DNA from: Fusarium oxysporum f. sp. lycopersici 4287
Taxonomy: Eukaryota > Ascomycota > Sordariomycetes > Hypocreales > Nectriaceae
Reading direction: 5' to 3'
Length of the DNA: 64,000 bases
Assembly: GCF_000149955.1 (NCBI RefSeq)
Contig: NC_030998.1
Coordinates: forward strand, 1,066,699-1,130,698
In this document: positions 44,631 through 55,855 of the stretch, piece after piece
How the letters are laid out: each line of letters opens with the position of its first letter
How positions within the stretch are numbered: the stretch's first letter is position 1
The notes under the pieces: model-generated
What the model was told of the DNA's origin: nothing
The model's database searches: none
The model's input: only the letters and a program-made list of their open reading frames with translations
Program-made: the position numbers and the translations under genes

Positions 44631-45650
44631 ATGACTTCTCCGGAGCGGCGATTGTCTACGGGCGGGACAGCACCATGCAAGGTGTTCATTGGAAAATCCA
44701 GCCATGGCGAATTCAAGGACCATGCAGGTCGCCATTACGACGTTGTCGCGAGTCGAGCTGGCCCTAACGCGGCCATCGTGAAACTAAGCATTCAGTTGTA
44801 TTGTCTGGGTGAGCCGGAATTCGATCCTCACGACATGGGTTCTTCTCTGTTATATTCTGATGCTATTGAGGGGTGGGGTAATGCCCGTAACCATTGGCCA
44901 CGCATTGATGTATACACGGGATTTGACACCGTGGAAGAATGCATAGAGCATCACCGCCGCGAGAAAGCGTTCCGCAAAGAGGCTATCAGAAAGATGAAGG
45001 ACGACGCTGTGACTGGATTGTCGGAAGCAGAGGCAAAAGAAAAGCTGGCCACGGAGATCCAAGGAATGGAACCTCTTCCGCATATCGTGCCATCTTGGTG
45101 TGAATCGACGAAGTTCGTTGAAAATAGGTGGAGTGTTGGAGATCGTTACAAGAGCTGGATTTTCGTCGTACCAGCACAAAGATCCTCCTGGGAGGACGTT
45201 ATAGAGAATGGGCTACTAAAAGTCAAATTTGACCTGGACGTCTCTGCCGCCATGTTTTACTCCGAGTCACCGACGTTTGGACTGACTCCAGGAGGAGAAG
45301 GTTGGGTTCTCGTGGAGAAGACTGGCGTCGAAAACATGAAACCTGTTGAGATTCTACACATCTGCGCTAGAGAAGAGCGTGAGACATCGGAGATCACCCC
45401 AGGAAGCGACGCGACATTGTTCGGTGCTTGGTGTGACGCGACAATGCAGCTTCGAGATTGTACTTACAAGCCGAAAGGATGCAAAGGTTGTCGTTCCAAT
45501 GAGCCACATGATTTCTGTGAGCAGGAGATGGATGAGCACTTCAATGATGAGGATGGGCAATGCGTCGCTTGTAGAAGGGAAGAGGAGGAGGAGAAACGCC
45601 TGGGAGAGCAACAGAATGGTCAGCCTGCCTTGGACACTGTTGGCTTATGA
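44631..45650 (+). CDS. Orphan 339-residue protein with Cys-rich tail
   Basis: I do not recognise this protein. It is a single exon without signal peptide or membrane helix. The central part is an alpha/beta mixture with a charged helical segment (EKAFRKEAIRKMKDDAVTG). The last 70 residues carry eight Cys, including CTYKPKGCKGC, HDFCEQEMDEH and CVACRREEEEEKR. The paired CxxC spacing suggests metal binding. Codon use is like that of neighbouring real genes, and the frame is long for chance. It lies downstream of the arrestin gene on the same strand, but this says little about function. Confidence 0.7.
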   Translation: MTSPERRLSTGGTAPCKVFIGKSSHGEFKDHAGRHYDVVASRAGPNAAIVKLSIQLYCLGEPEFDPHDMGSSLLYSDAIEGWGNARNHWPRIDVYTGFDTVEECIEHHRREKAFRKEAIRKMKDDAVTGLSEAEAKEKLATEIQGMEPLPHIVPSWCESTKFVENRWSVGDRYKSWIFVVPAQRSSWEDVIENGLLKVKFDLDVSAAMFYSESPTFGLTPGGEGWVLVEKTGVENMKPVEILHICAREERETSEITPGSDATLFGAWCDATMQLRDCTYKPKGCKGCRSNEPHDFCEQEMDEHFNDEDGQCVACRREEEEEKRLGEQQNGQPALDTVGL

Positions 45651-45849
45651 AGCTACGCTTACCAGCCATTTCGGCTTTCGCCAAGCCGCCAAGATGCCAC
45701 TTCTTCATATGCATGGTTATGGAAATAAATTGCATTATTAATGTCGGAAATACAGCCTCAAGCTCAGTCGGATTTAACGGATGTTTCTCAAAGTTCTGAA
45801 TCCTCATCAGCATCACACAGATGACGTCAGCAATGCTGACAGTGAGAAA

Positions 45850-45857
45850 TATATAAA
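45850..45857 (+). promoter_or_regulatory. TATA box of the alpha/beta hydrolase gene
   Basis: TATATAAA lies about 65 bases upstream of the ATG at 45918. The leader between them is C/T-rich near its end, typical of an expressed fungal gene. Confidence 0.45.
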
Positions 45858-45917
45858 GGACACCGACTTCCAGCTTACGACCACTTCTCCTCTCGCCTCT
45901 AAAACATCAAGATCACC

Positions 45918-46898
45918 ATGGCAGACCAGGCTACTCTGAAGTTCGACTTCATCCGCCTGGAAACCAAGCCAAGCGCGCAGATCTCCTACAGCTTCACTGC
46001 TTCTACAGCAACGAAGCCTACCAACCCAGCTCTTATTGTCTTCGTCAATGGCCTCGGCGCACCGCAGGCAGGATGGATTGCAACAATGAACAAACTCAAG
46101 GAGCTCTCTCCTCAGGGTCTTCCGGCAATGCTGACCTTTGATCGCTTCGGACAGGGTCAGACTACTGATCGTGATCCCAAGGATGAGGGAGCTGCGGATC
46201 CAACTCACGCACATGACTGCATGGCTGTGGTTCGGGATATCCGACAGCTCATCACACAGATCTTGAAAGAGAGGCTGAGCATCGACAATCCAGATAGCAC
46301 CAAGCTTTTGCTGATTGGAAACTCAATTGGATGTGCTCTGACTCGTCTCTACGCCGCTGAGTACCCCGGCACCGTAGCTGGGGCCCTTCTTCTCGACAGT
46401 GTCCTGACAGACACGGACTTCGTCTCCGTCTTCCCTGACCCAGATTCTGAGGGCTTCGACCCTGCCAGTCTTCCGCCAGGGGTCACAGCAGACAATCTAC
46501 GCGTTGCTCGAGAAGAGACCGCAAAGGGCTTTCATCCAAGCGTTGGCTCAAGAGAAGGTCTCAGTCGAAAGAACCTTACTCAACTTCTTGGTCACTCAGA
46601 CTCGCCAGCTCTTCCCAAAGTCGACGGCAATGACCCATACATCACTGTTCTGGGACATGACTTCAACTACTTTGCAGAGCGTACGGGAACAGACTTCAAC
46701 ATTCCTGGGGAGACTGTACAGGCTTACATGAATACTTACTGGCATCATTATAATGAGGGACTGGCGAAATTGACGAGCTCAGAGAGAAGTGAAGGACCTA
46801 TCCAGGTGCCGAACGCGGGTCATTTTATTCAACTGGATAATCCTGGGTTCGTGGCCGGGAAGCTGCACGACATGTTGCAGAAATTGGCCGAGGAATAA
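45918..46898 (+). CDS. Alpha/beta hydrolase
   Basis: A single exon encodes 326 residues. ALIVFVNGLGAPQAGWIATM is strand 1 and the oxyanion loop; FDRFGQGQTTDRD follows. The nucleophile elbow is LLIGNSIG with Ser136, the acid is probably the Asp of LLLDSVL or a later Asp, and the base is His302 in NAGHFIQLD. The lid region (about 165-240) is rich in Pro/Asp/Gly. No signal peptide is present, so it is likely cytosolic. The fold is common to esterases, epoxide hydrolases and C-C hydrolases; the substrate is not evident. The gene ends only 63 bases from the stop of the convergent MFS gene. Confidence 0.88.
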   Translation: MADQATLKFDFIRLETKPSAQISYSFTASTATKPTNPALIVFVNGLGAPQAGWIATMNKLKELSPQGLPAMLTFDRFGQGQTTDRDPKDEGAADPTHAHDCMAVVRDIRQLITQILKERLSIDNPDSTKLLLIGNSIGCALTRLYAAEYPGTVAGALLLDSVLTDTDFVSVFPDPDSEGFDPASLPPGVTADNLRVAREETAKGFHPSVGSREGLSRKNLTQLLGHSDSPALPKVDGNDPYITVLGHDFNYFAERTGTDFNIPGETVQAYMNTYWHHYNEGLAKLTSSERSEGPIQVPNAGHFIQLDNPGFVAGKLHDMLQKLAEE

Positions 46899-46961
46899 TC
46901 TGAGGTGCCTTCTAAATATAAATACTGATTCTATCTGGGAGCCTGAATGTTGGTTGTCTAT

Positions 46962-48768
46962 CTAGTGTGTGAATGCATATTTGCTCTTTGCCCTTATCTT
47001 GTGTCCATAGAAGTACAGGACGTAAGGAATCGCCGCCAATACCACCGCGAAACATGCCATGATGGTCAATGTATAGTGGGTACCCATGTTTTCGTAGAAC
47101 GGTATGCCCACTACTGTCATTCCTCCAGCGATCATATAACGCGTCAAAGACACGAATGTTAGTGCCGATGCCGAGTATATCTCGTAAGAGTCAATGATGT
47201 ACATGTAAACGCAGATAAAGATGCCTGTGACGCCATAGCCGAAAAGAACCACGGCGAAAATGGCGGACCAGATGCTGATGCTAGAGTAGTTGGTCCAACC
47301 GAGCCAAAAGAGCGAGATGGGGATCGCAGCAGCTGCACCGAGCATGGCGTACCAGAGACGTATTTCAGGCTTGAAGTGGCCATCTCCCTGGTTCTGGGTC
47401 GCTCGCAGTGTCTTGCGGTAGACGATAGGAACAAAAGCGAAGTTGATCTGCGTTCCGAGAAACATGGCGATGAAAATGATGTTGGCGAGTCCCTGGTCAA
47501 GGCCATACGTTTTCTCAAATATATACGGCCAGCCGACAAGGAAGGTGAATAGTACAATATACAGCACACTGATGTATATCGTCATGGCGATAATGATGGG
47601 TTCAGTCAGCATCAGAAAGGGCCGCGTCATGCTGACTTTGAGTCTGCTGAAGAGACTAGCATCAGCAATCTCATGCTGGCATCGAAACCGGTCATCTCCA
47701 GTGATCCGCCGGTAATGAGATGCTTTCCACTGCAAGAGAAGTGGGCCGTAAGTCTCAGGCATGAAAAGCAGAACTAGTACAAGAACAAGCCCTGATGCTA
47801 TAAGCATAGTCCACTCAGTCCATCGCCAGCTCACAGCGCTCGATGGTCCGATGTAAGCGCCCATTACAGCACCAAGCATCGGTCCACCAAAACCAGCTAC
47901 AGCATACAGAGGAAAGCTCCAGGTCTTTTCGAGACTGTTGTACATATCTGCGATAGAACCTCCGGAGCAAACCAGCGGTGTTGAAGCTGAGCAGCCAGCC
48001 AAGAAGCGGAACGTGATTTGCGCACCAAAGTTGGGTGCGAGAGCTGATGCCATGATCCAGATCATGAAGATTGCCATGGAGAAGATGTAAACTGCATTTC
48101 TACCAAATGTTTCGGAGAAGGGGCCTGCTATTAGTGAACCGAGGCCCATCCCAACCAAGTAAAGGCCTGAAAATGTTAGCTTCCATAGCGCGGTGAGAAA
48201 GAGCATGAGACATACCTGTTGCGAGAGATTCAGCAACCTCACTGACTCCAAGCGACTCTGCAGCTTGCGGAAGAACAGTCGCATCAATTCCGGATGCTGC
48301 TCCGACAAAAAGAGCAATGATGGAGATCTGCAGCGTCACACCAATCCGTCTTCCAACGGACCAGTTGTGAGGATCAAGAGGATCGTCTGGACCCTCCCAA
48401 CCAACCACGAAAACCTTTCCTTCGTGACCTTTGTCGTTCTTGTGATCTTGGACATTAATTCCTGTGAGGACCTGGCCCAGAGCAATTCCTCCGGACATGC
48501 ACTGTCGAATGGTTTGTGCCGTTACAATCTGCTGCAGCGACTGTTCGGGAATCTCATCGCTCGAAGCATATGTATCTGCTTCAGTGATAGGAGGCAGCCG
48601 CCCAGGATTCGGCTCGTCCTTCTCATCCAAAGACTTTCGACATTCCCGCGCAGCTTCGATATCGCGCCCAGCGTTGGATGTCGTGTGCTGTCTCGCCTTG
48701 CCAATATCACGATCAATCTGCGCCTGAGCCGCAGCACCAGCCCTTCGATACTGCAGAAGCGATTGCAT
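46962..48768 (-). CDS. MFS transporter, DHA1 (polyamine/drug) type
   Basis: Exons 48768..48216 and 48166..46962 encode 585 residues; the 49-nt intron falls after ESLATG. A long hydrophilic tail (about 150 residues) precedes the block FVVGWEGPDDPLDPHNWSVG, the signature of the fungal DHA1 polyamine/multidrug carriers. YLVGMGLGSLIAGPFSETFGRN is motif A, and FRFLAGCSASTPLVCSGGS is the helix-4 region. Twelve helices are expected. Members export polyamines, azoles or toxins. Plasma-membrane location is inferred. Two genes of this general family are in the window (see also 55856-57241), but the two are only distantly alike. Confidence 0.92.
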
Positions 48769-50388
48769 CTTTCACTGCCCAAAAAGCACAATATGAGAGA
48801 GGCGAGAATTTATTAAAAATCACATTCTGGCGAGATTTGTCATGGAGATAACATTAGCGGGCCGAATAGTTTAACGAATTCCCACATTTCGACGGTAGTT
48901 GGCTTCGAGTGCGTCATACGTTACCAATGATATCTTCGTGATAAGAAGAAATGGAGTCATCGCGGGCAGATCTTTCCAGTGTGAAGATCCGGAAGTAGAT
49001 CGGAAATACGACTGATCTGATGGGACCCGTTCTTTCGGACAGAAACCCGCTCGCTCAATTGAAATGACCGTCGATTACCGAGGTCGTATTGGAAATCATT
49101 GGCGATATCAGTTTTTCGCATAACGTTAATAAGACTTCGAGAACATTTGTCGGGGAAGTGTCTAGTAATTTCCGGTGACTGAAACCGGTCATAAAGATTC
49201 TGGGGTGAAGCAAATCCTTCAGCCTTGGCAAGCCATCCTTGACGAGGATTGTAACGCTTCAGAGACAACATGGTACACAACCTCCTGTCAAGATGGTTGC
49301 ACTGTCAAACATTGACAGGCGCTCGAGTTCCATCCCTGGGTATATAATTCTCAAAATGTATAAAATACTTTCTTCTAGGAATAACGCGAATTCGAGTCTG
49401 AAAAGCGAAACGCGAAATCCCAGAAGACGGAATGTTAGGTCCAGGGTGAAACCTCATGTCACGAAGCTTGCAGCGGGGGTTAAATTAATATTGGAGAAGC
49501 CACTCTCCACATCACATCACCTCAAACGTTTCAACGCAAACTGTCAAATCGGAGTTTTCAAATGACACAGACCAAGAGGCACAGTCTCTTCAATTTCCAT
49601 CCTCGGAACAAGTTGAGTCAGTTCGGTTCAATATTAGGAAATATGACCTTCCGCACGACTCCAAACTCTACAGCGGGTAACCCAACCAAGCCACCCGGTG
49701 TCAGCATTCACTCCGGACCAACAAAAGCCAGTGCCAGGGATAAAAAAAGACGAAGGATTCCAGGCTAGACAAGGGAAAAAGGTTTCCACGCGCAGGATGC
49801 AACGCACACGCAGCGAGGCACAACACATAACAACGGTGGAGAAATGCAAATCCGCGTACTCTCGTGTTGGTTGTGAGCTACTGGCAAATAGCAACCAACA
49901 GTGGCTGAACACTTCTGGTTAGCGGCCTTAGTTTCCCCTGCCTTTCTAGCGCTTCAATCAGCAACTTGCCAGAACAGCCTCTTCCCTGCTGATGCATCTT
50001 CATCTGGTCTTCTCTTCGCCTCTGCGGATCCGAAGGTTGTCCCACCAGCTGAGTGCGGAGGGATCCTCAATTAAATATCTCACTCACAATCAACTGAAAC
50101 ATGCAGACAAACAGTTCAGCTTATATTGTCACTTCCCCCCAATGCTCCCCCAAAATGGACGGATCAATCAGTCCACTCTGGGGTACCCCCCTTCGCTAAC
50201 GTGATCACCAACACTCCAGATCGGTCTACCCCGGAATCCCTCCACGGGGTAAAGAGGCCCATTGTGACAGTCGCTATTAAGCTTAGCCGCCCCTCGTTTG
50301 TGCCGTGTTTTTTCCCTTTTGCTTTGTTTGCAAGGTTTCCCCGACTTACCATGGTTACTTCCGACACGACGACGATCGCACATACACT
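48769..50388. other. Intergenic region (1.6 kb)
   Basis: This is the divergent stretch between the MFS gene and the orphan 7TM gene. Several 60-110-codon frames occur on both strands without features. No repeats or mobile-element ends were found. Confidence 0.45.
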
Positions 50389-51558
50389 ATGGACGACCCT
50401 GTTTACTACGAGCTGAGCTGGTCGATCCTCAGCACGATCGGGATAGCTAATGTTTTGTTTGGTCTTATGGTCGCTGGCATCACGAGCTTTGGTCCTGTCT
50501 CTATCGTTCCGATCGTCACGTCTGCTGCTGGCGCTATAGCTAACGGGCTTTGCTATTATGCTTTCTATGAAGAGGGTAACTCTACTACGACCAAGGCTGT
50601 AGCCTCCGTGTTCGCCGATGTTCTGTGGCTGGTACGTTGCCGAGTGCTTCATGATATTCGATTCGAGCTAATGTATTGCTGTCGCAGGTTCAAGAGGCTG
50701 GCCTTTCGTTCTACAGTTATATCATCCTAAGTCGAGTCTTACGCGGTCGCCAATGGATCATCTTCGCCACCGGATTCTGGTTCATGATCATCTCCGTCTC
50801 CGGTATTCGCGTGGTAATTGCAGCTGTCCGAGCCCGACGAATAATGAACGCCCTCGACACTGATCAGTCATTGATCAACCATCTACATATGGGATACTTC
50901 ATCCTCATCGCCCTCTTGGAATGCCTTAGTTCTTTCTTCCTCCTCCGAGTCTTCAGCTCGGCGAAATCGACGTCACTTAGCGCTGCTATCAAGGCTGGTC
51001 TGTTCAGATACTTGATGCGGAGTACTGAGGTCCGACTGGCACTTCTTGCAGTACTGGGCATCATACGGGCTATCACATATTCCTTCCAAAATGCTGAACA
51101 AAGTGCGACGAATCTTGCTTCACAGATTGATCGGTTTGCGTACAGTATGGAATGCATGTTCCCAGTAATGATGATGTAGGTTTACCTTGTTCACTTCAAT
51201 CCACCACGCTAACAAGCTCAGCATCGACATCTTAGCATCAAAGGTCGTTTTTCACAACCAAGTTTACGGCTCATCAGGCCAAAGCCGACACCAGCCTGGT
51301 GGCTATCCACATAGACAGTTCGCGAATGGCCGTGGCGGCGATATTGTCCTCACAACCCAGCAAGGCGAGAACATTGTTGAGGTTCGGGGAGGAGAGTCGA
51401 CCGGTGACAGGACAAGTTCACAAGAGCGCATCATTAGTCGCAGGGACCACAGAAACCCTTCTTCGGATATTGATCTTGATGAGATGGACACGAAACAGAT
51501 CGGCATTAGTAAGACCGTCGCGTTTGAGGTACGCAGTTCAGGAGATGTTGAGCGGTAG
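50389..51558 (+). CDS. Orphan seven-helix membrane protein
   Basis: Exons 50389..50631, 50688..51175 and 51222..51558 encode 355 residues. The N-terminus (MDDPVYYELS) is outside or luminal. About seven hydrophobic helices follow up to residue 250 (for example ILSTIGIANVLFGLMVAGI, WIIFATGFWFMIISVSGIRVV and HMGYFILIALLECLSSFFLL). The tail of 105 residues is hydrophilic, rich in Gly/Arg/Ser/Asp, with a RISRRDH-like basic patch. This is the layout of a receptor-like protein, but the fungal rhodopsin hallmarks of the gene at 36849 are missing. I cannot name the family. The start at 50389 is chosen over 50305 because it places the first charged residues just before helix 1. Confidence 0.75.
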
Positions 51559-51844
51559 AAGCCCCAATATCGAGCCGTGCATATTAGTTCTCGGGTGGTG
51601 TATAATCTAATTCTATGTATGATACTTATGAGAAATGCCTATCTATTTCATTTGCCCCCAATCAATATGGAAGTCGCCTACCTGTTCGTGTCTCACCTGA
51701 CAGACAGCGTCCACATAGCAGTTCTTCTGAGTAAGCGCTTTTCTGAACTAGAATGAAGTGTGTATGGAGGTTGGCGAGTTGTATGACCCTGTACATGCAT
51801 GAGTTGAGACTAATCAAACTTTTCACATATTACTGACCTCACTG

Positions 51845-52507
51845 TCATTCTGATTGACCGTGGATATGCTCATACCAGAGTCTCAACGTCCATAGTGCTA
51901 CCAGGGCATCCCTGATGTCTTGTTGTAATAAAACTTCAATTACGAGCTTGTGATTGCCCTCCTGACCTGGCTCATATGCAATAATCTGCCCATCTGCATC
52001 TATCCACTGATAAGGACCGCCTTTTAGTTTCGGCCTCATCTCAAACAAGATTTGTTGGGTATCGACTTTAAACAGTTGAACATCATCTGCTGATTTGTCG
52101 GCGTTGAGCATCGCTTTGAATCCCAGACATTGCGAAGGAGTATTATAGACGTCGACCTGAATATTGCCCAATGCTTTGGGCGATGGAGCGGTGAGGTAAC
52201 ACGCCGGCGTATCGTGTCGACGTTGCAGCATGAGAAGCGAGTTCACAAGGTAGTAAAGATCATGAGGGCGCTGCCGTATTCTTGAACCTTTCCCATCTGG
52301 ATGGGATGTCTCGACAACCTCGATCTGTTCGAATATTATGCTGCAATGCTTCTGAACTTTGCAGGCTATGGTGCGGCTAAGCCGGTAAAGAGGTATTGAC
52401 GGCTCATTCTCCAATGTTATTTGCTGCCCATCGAATATGAGAGTGGTAGGGACCGATGTCTTCTGAGCAGGGGATGCCTGGTCTTGAGTGGTTGAGTCGG
52501 GGCCCAT
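51845..52507 (-). CDS. Small conserved-looking fungal protein, function unknown
   Basis: A single exon encodes 220 residues, with no signal peptide or membrane helix. The chain looks like a beta-rich domain: LIFDGQQITLENEPSIPLYR at the start, paired strands around ILFEMRPKLKGGPYQWIDADG and IIAYEPG, and a C-terminal helix, RDALVALWTLRLWY. This ending ('RDALVALW..R.W') is one I associate with uncharacterised fungal proteins that may have a tubby-like fold, but this is from memory of the pattern only. Function is unknown. It faces the regulator-like gene at 52726 tail to head on the same strand. Confidence 0.65.
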   Translation of the reverse strand: MGPDSTTQDQASPAQKTSVPTTLIFDGQQITLENEPSIPLYRLSRTIACKVQKHCSIIFEQIEVVETSHPDGKGSRIRQRPHDLYYLVNSLLMLQRRHDTPACYLTAPSPKALGNIQVDVYNTPSQCLGFKAMLNADKSADDVQLFKVDTQQILFEMRPKLKGGPYQWIDADGQIIAYEPGQEGNHKLVIEVLLQQDIRDALVALWTLRLWYEHIHGQSE

Positions 52508-52725
52508 CGTGGATGTCAGTGGCGAAATGCGGGATAAATCGAAGTTGGTGATGAAATCGCTTCATTGGTTATTGACTCATCTGGGTACAGCTCCACGTGA
52601 CGCTGTAGTGGAGTTGCCAGGCGGATTCACCCGGAAACAATTTCCTGTTTATTTTTCCTGCTGTCTTCAGTAGTTACCGAGCTTATTGAAGGAAAATGTA
52701 ATATTTAGAGGGGGCTTATCGCTAT

Positions 52726-54186
52726 TTAAACTGCTTGTTGCCCAAAGGAGACCTCATCCCAAACCGTCTTGAACTTCTCCAGCAGGCGAGCATCAGGTGC
52801 GAAAACGGCTGTCAGAGTCTCCATTGCAACGTCCTGTCCCCCTATTCTCATAGAGCTTACAACCTCTCGTAATCTGATAACATACCATGAACGAACCTCA
52901 CTCGCGGGTTCCGCAGCAGCTGCACCAACGAATAGCTGCCAGACTAGTAGCTGCATCGAGGAGCATAGCCTGATATGGGGCTGCAGCAGCGCATACTTCA
53001 AGTTCTCGGCCTTGATATCCAACGACCGTCGTTCCTCTATAGGCCATAATAGTGACAGAAAAAGCTGTAAAGAATCATGCAGAGAGCGGATGTAGTGTTC
53101 TTGGCTTCCCAACAGTGTATGCACTTTCAGTTGTAGGCGATGAACCTCATACCTAATGATAGCTGCTGTATCTCGCTTTAGTGTTGTGGAAGCGTGGTAA
53201 TTATCTATCAATTGGCGCAAGTCGTTGGCATCGGATCGAATTGCTGCGACGTCCATTTGCCTAGGGTCGTCTTCATTTCTCAATGCGTTGATGAGGGGTA
53301 AATTGGAATAGCTGGCAGAAAGGATCGTATGGCCAATTGAATCACTGGTAACGGTTAGTAGAAGAATGCTCATGGGAGTGCAGAATACCGTTAGACATAC
53401 TATAGGATAAAATCACCGAACCATGATGGGATTGCCGTATTCCCTAATGAACGTCTAACTTTGATCATTTGGGCCAGACCTTGGATGTGGACGTCTCTCG
53501 CTTTGACGTCACTCTCAAGAAGCTGAAGTGCGATATGTTAGAGATTTATGTGGTGCTTAAATACTGTTACTTGCCTCTGCAAAGGTCAAGGTGAAGACGG
53601 CGCTGAGCACGCCGTCGGTCAATCCTAAGGGCGTGTTCAGCCGTTCGTTGATCATCTTGATAGCTCTTCCTTTGCGCACAGACGCCTCACGAATACCTTG
53701 AGTCCTCTGAAGCCGGGGTGAATGTCTTATCGCTATGACCATGGATGCTTCGACCAGGGCTGGCTCAGAGTGCAGTAGGGCGATCCAGTCTGCTTCTCGG
53801 TTTGATCCGGGAGAGCCGAGGCCGGCTGGGAAGATTAACGCGCGGTACTCGCAAAGTACTGCAATCCCGATGAGCCGTTACCTCCAAGAAATAGTAACAA
53901 GCGACTTACAGTATTCGACGGGGGAGTATGTCGGCTCGATCATGCGGACGAGCAAACTGTCAGCCACCGGCTCGAGTGCATGCCGCAACTGCCGCTCGCC
54001 CAATGCGGTCAAGGCAGAGGATGGACTTGAAGGTGAGGCGATGTTTCCTTTGTTCTTCGGCTTGCCTAATCTTTGTCTTCTCTTGGCAAAATTCGTCTTC
54101 GTAATATGGCCTCTCATCTGCTTGGCCTCTTTAGGCCCTAGACCGGGGGCATTGCTAACATTGACAAACGTGAAGGATGGTGCCAT
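52726..54186 (-). CDS. Fungal transcription-factor-domain protein without zinc cluster; has a GC-AG intron
   Basis: Exons 54186..53910, 53858..53575, 53522..53401 and 53344..52726 encode 433 residues. The start, FTFVNVSNAPGLGPKEAKQM followed by a basic RRQRLGKPK stretch, is the N-terminus of a fungal group that carries the PF11951-type regulator domain but lacks Zn2Cys6. RDVHIQGLAQMIKVRRSLG is the 'H..GL..M...RGG'-like core block. Intron 2 (53574..53523) has a GCAAGT donor, the usual form of GC-AG introns. Intron 3 has a perfect TACTAAC branch site. The role is unknown; possibly a nuclear cofactor. Without intron 2 the frame hits a stop four codons on. Confidence 0.8.
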
Positions 54187-54773
54187 GCTTATTTTTCTGG
54201 CCCTGAGCGGGTGATTGCAGCTAAATTTCGTTTGACCGCTCTAAATATGAAAGAGGAAAATGAGAGGGAATGGTCCAGGATACGCGACGATGACATACGA
54301 AGATGGACGGCGGCTTGAGTGGGACGAATGATCGAGGTCAAGCGATGGGCCCAGTTTATACCCTTTTAGGAAAATGAGATTGATTGGTAGACTACTACGT
54401 AGTAGGGATCTTGAACTGTGACATCGGACCGGCGAGCTGAACTAACCTCAATGGGAAAACAAGATCATAGTTCTGGGCTTCAACCATTTGATTGATAATC
54501 CAAACTCGTGGCATGGAGGATCGCGAAGCCTCACTCTTTCCAGAAAAGGAAAATGAGTTCAGAATGAGTTGTGAAATGCGTTCTTCAGTGATTCTAAGCA
54601 TTTAGTGTTCGCCAGTATAAAAGACACCAGAAGTATGCCCAAATGGTATACACAGAAGTTCATCATCACAGTTCAAAAACAATACGTAGATAGCAAAACC
54701 AAACGGTATGCTTCTCAGATAGAATATTTGGAAAAGGCTAAACAGAAACAGTAGCAAACAGCCCACCACCAAC
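54187..54773. other. Divergent promoter between the regulator-like and SDR genes
   Basis: This 587-base stretch is A/T-rich toward 54773 (several A-runs just before the SDR start). No gene is seen. It could drive both neighbours. Confidence 0.45.
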
Positions 54774-55627
54774 ATGTCTCGCTTCATTCCTCAACTTACT
54801 GGCGCCCATGCCCTCGTCACCGGCGGCACTAAGGGCATTGGAAGGGTCATCGTCGAGACTCTACTGAGTGAAGGTGTCAGTGTATCTTATTGCTCTCGCA
54901 ATGTCCGAGGCGATGAATTCGCAAACTTCAAAGATGCCACTGACGGAGCACGAGCTGTTGGAACCAGCGTTGACATTTCCAATGCCGCTTCGATCCAAGG
55001 CTGGGTCGAAGCCTCAGCCAAAGAGTTTGGAAGAATTGACCTCGTTGTTGCTAACGGTATTTATCTTTGGCGAATCGTGTTAGTATTCCTGCTGACAATA
55101 CTATAGCTTGTCCCAAGTATGTCAGCCCAAGCATTGACGACTGGGAAAAGAGCTTCCATGCCGATGTTCTTGGCCTCGTGAACCTTATCAACGCTTCCGA
55201 GCCTCATCTTGAGAAGTGCAACGGTACAGGCTCAATTATCGTGATCAGCTCTCTGGCTGGCTTCGAAGCTAGACATCCAGCAATCCGAGGACCATACACC
55301 ACGCTCAAGCGCGCCCAGGCCACCTTGGCCAAGGACTTTGGACGATGGCTCGGACCTAAGGGTATCAGGATCAACACGATCGTTCCTGGCACCATCGATT
55401 CTCCTCCTGTTGACAAGCCGGATGGAACCGTGGAGTTGAGCCAGTTTCAGCAGATCATGACGGCCAACCCTGACTTCCTCAAGAGTCTTATCGACTCTAT
55501 TCCTCTTGGGAAGGTCGGACAGGCGCAGGATATTGCTAACGCGGTTGTCTTCCTCGGAAGCAGCCTCGGTAAGTATGTCAACGGAGTGAACTTGATTGTC
55601 GATGGTGGAATGTCTACGGCCCTCTAG
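54774..55627 (+). CDS. Short-chain dehydrogenase/reductase
   Basis: Exons 54774..55056 and 55107..55627 encode 267 residues over a 50-nt intron with a CTGAC branch site. TGGTKGIG (residues 16-23) is the NAD(P) motif; a basic RNVRG after strand 2 favours NADPH. The active-site Ser is in IVISSLAG (142/143), and Tyr158-x3-Lys162 is in PYTTLK. The C-terminal IVDGGM closes the classical SDR fold. It resembles ketoacyl-reductase-like enzymes. The next gene is a convergent MFS carrier, followed by a Zn2Cys6 regulator. This trio could be a small metabolite-handling cluster. Confidence 0.92.
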
Positions 55628-55855
55628 GAATCTAACCTGTTAAGTGCGACAATATGGCGTTCAACTAGATAGGTTTTGAGGAATTGAAACTTGGTGTCAG
55701 TTGGAAGTACAGTCTATGCTCTATTGTAAATATATAGTGCTCCATGAGCAGCCCTTCTATGAGTATATGGAACTCTAAAAACAGCAATACACCATAAGAA
55801 AACAAGGAGTCGTGAACTCGCCTTTCTTCCTTTTGCTTCATCTATTGTCCAAATT

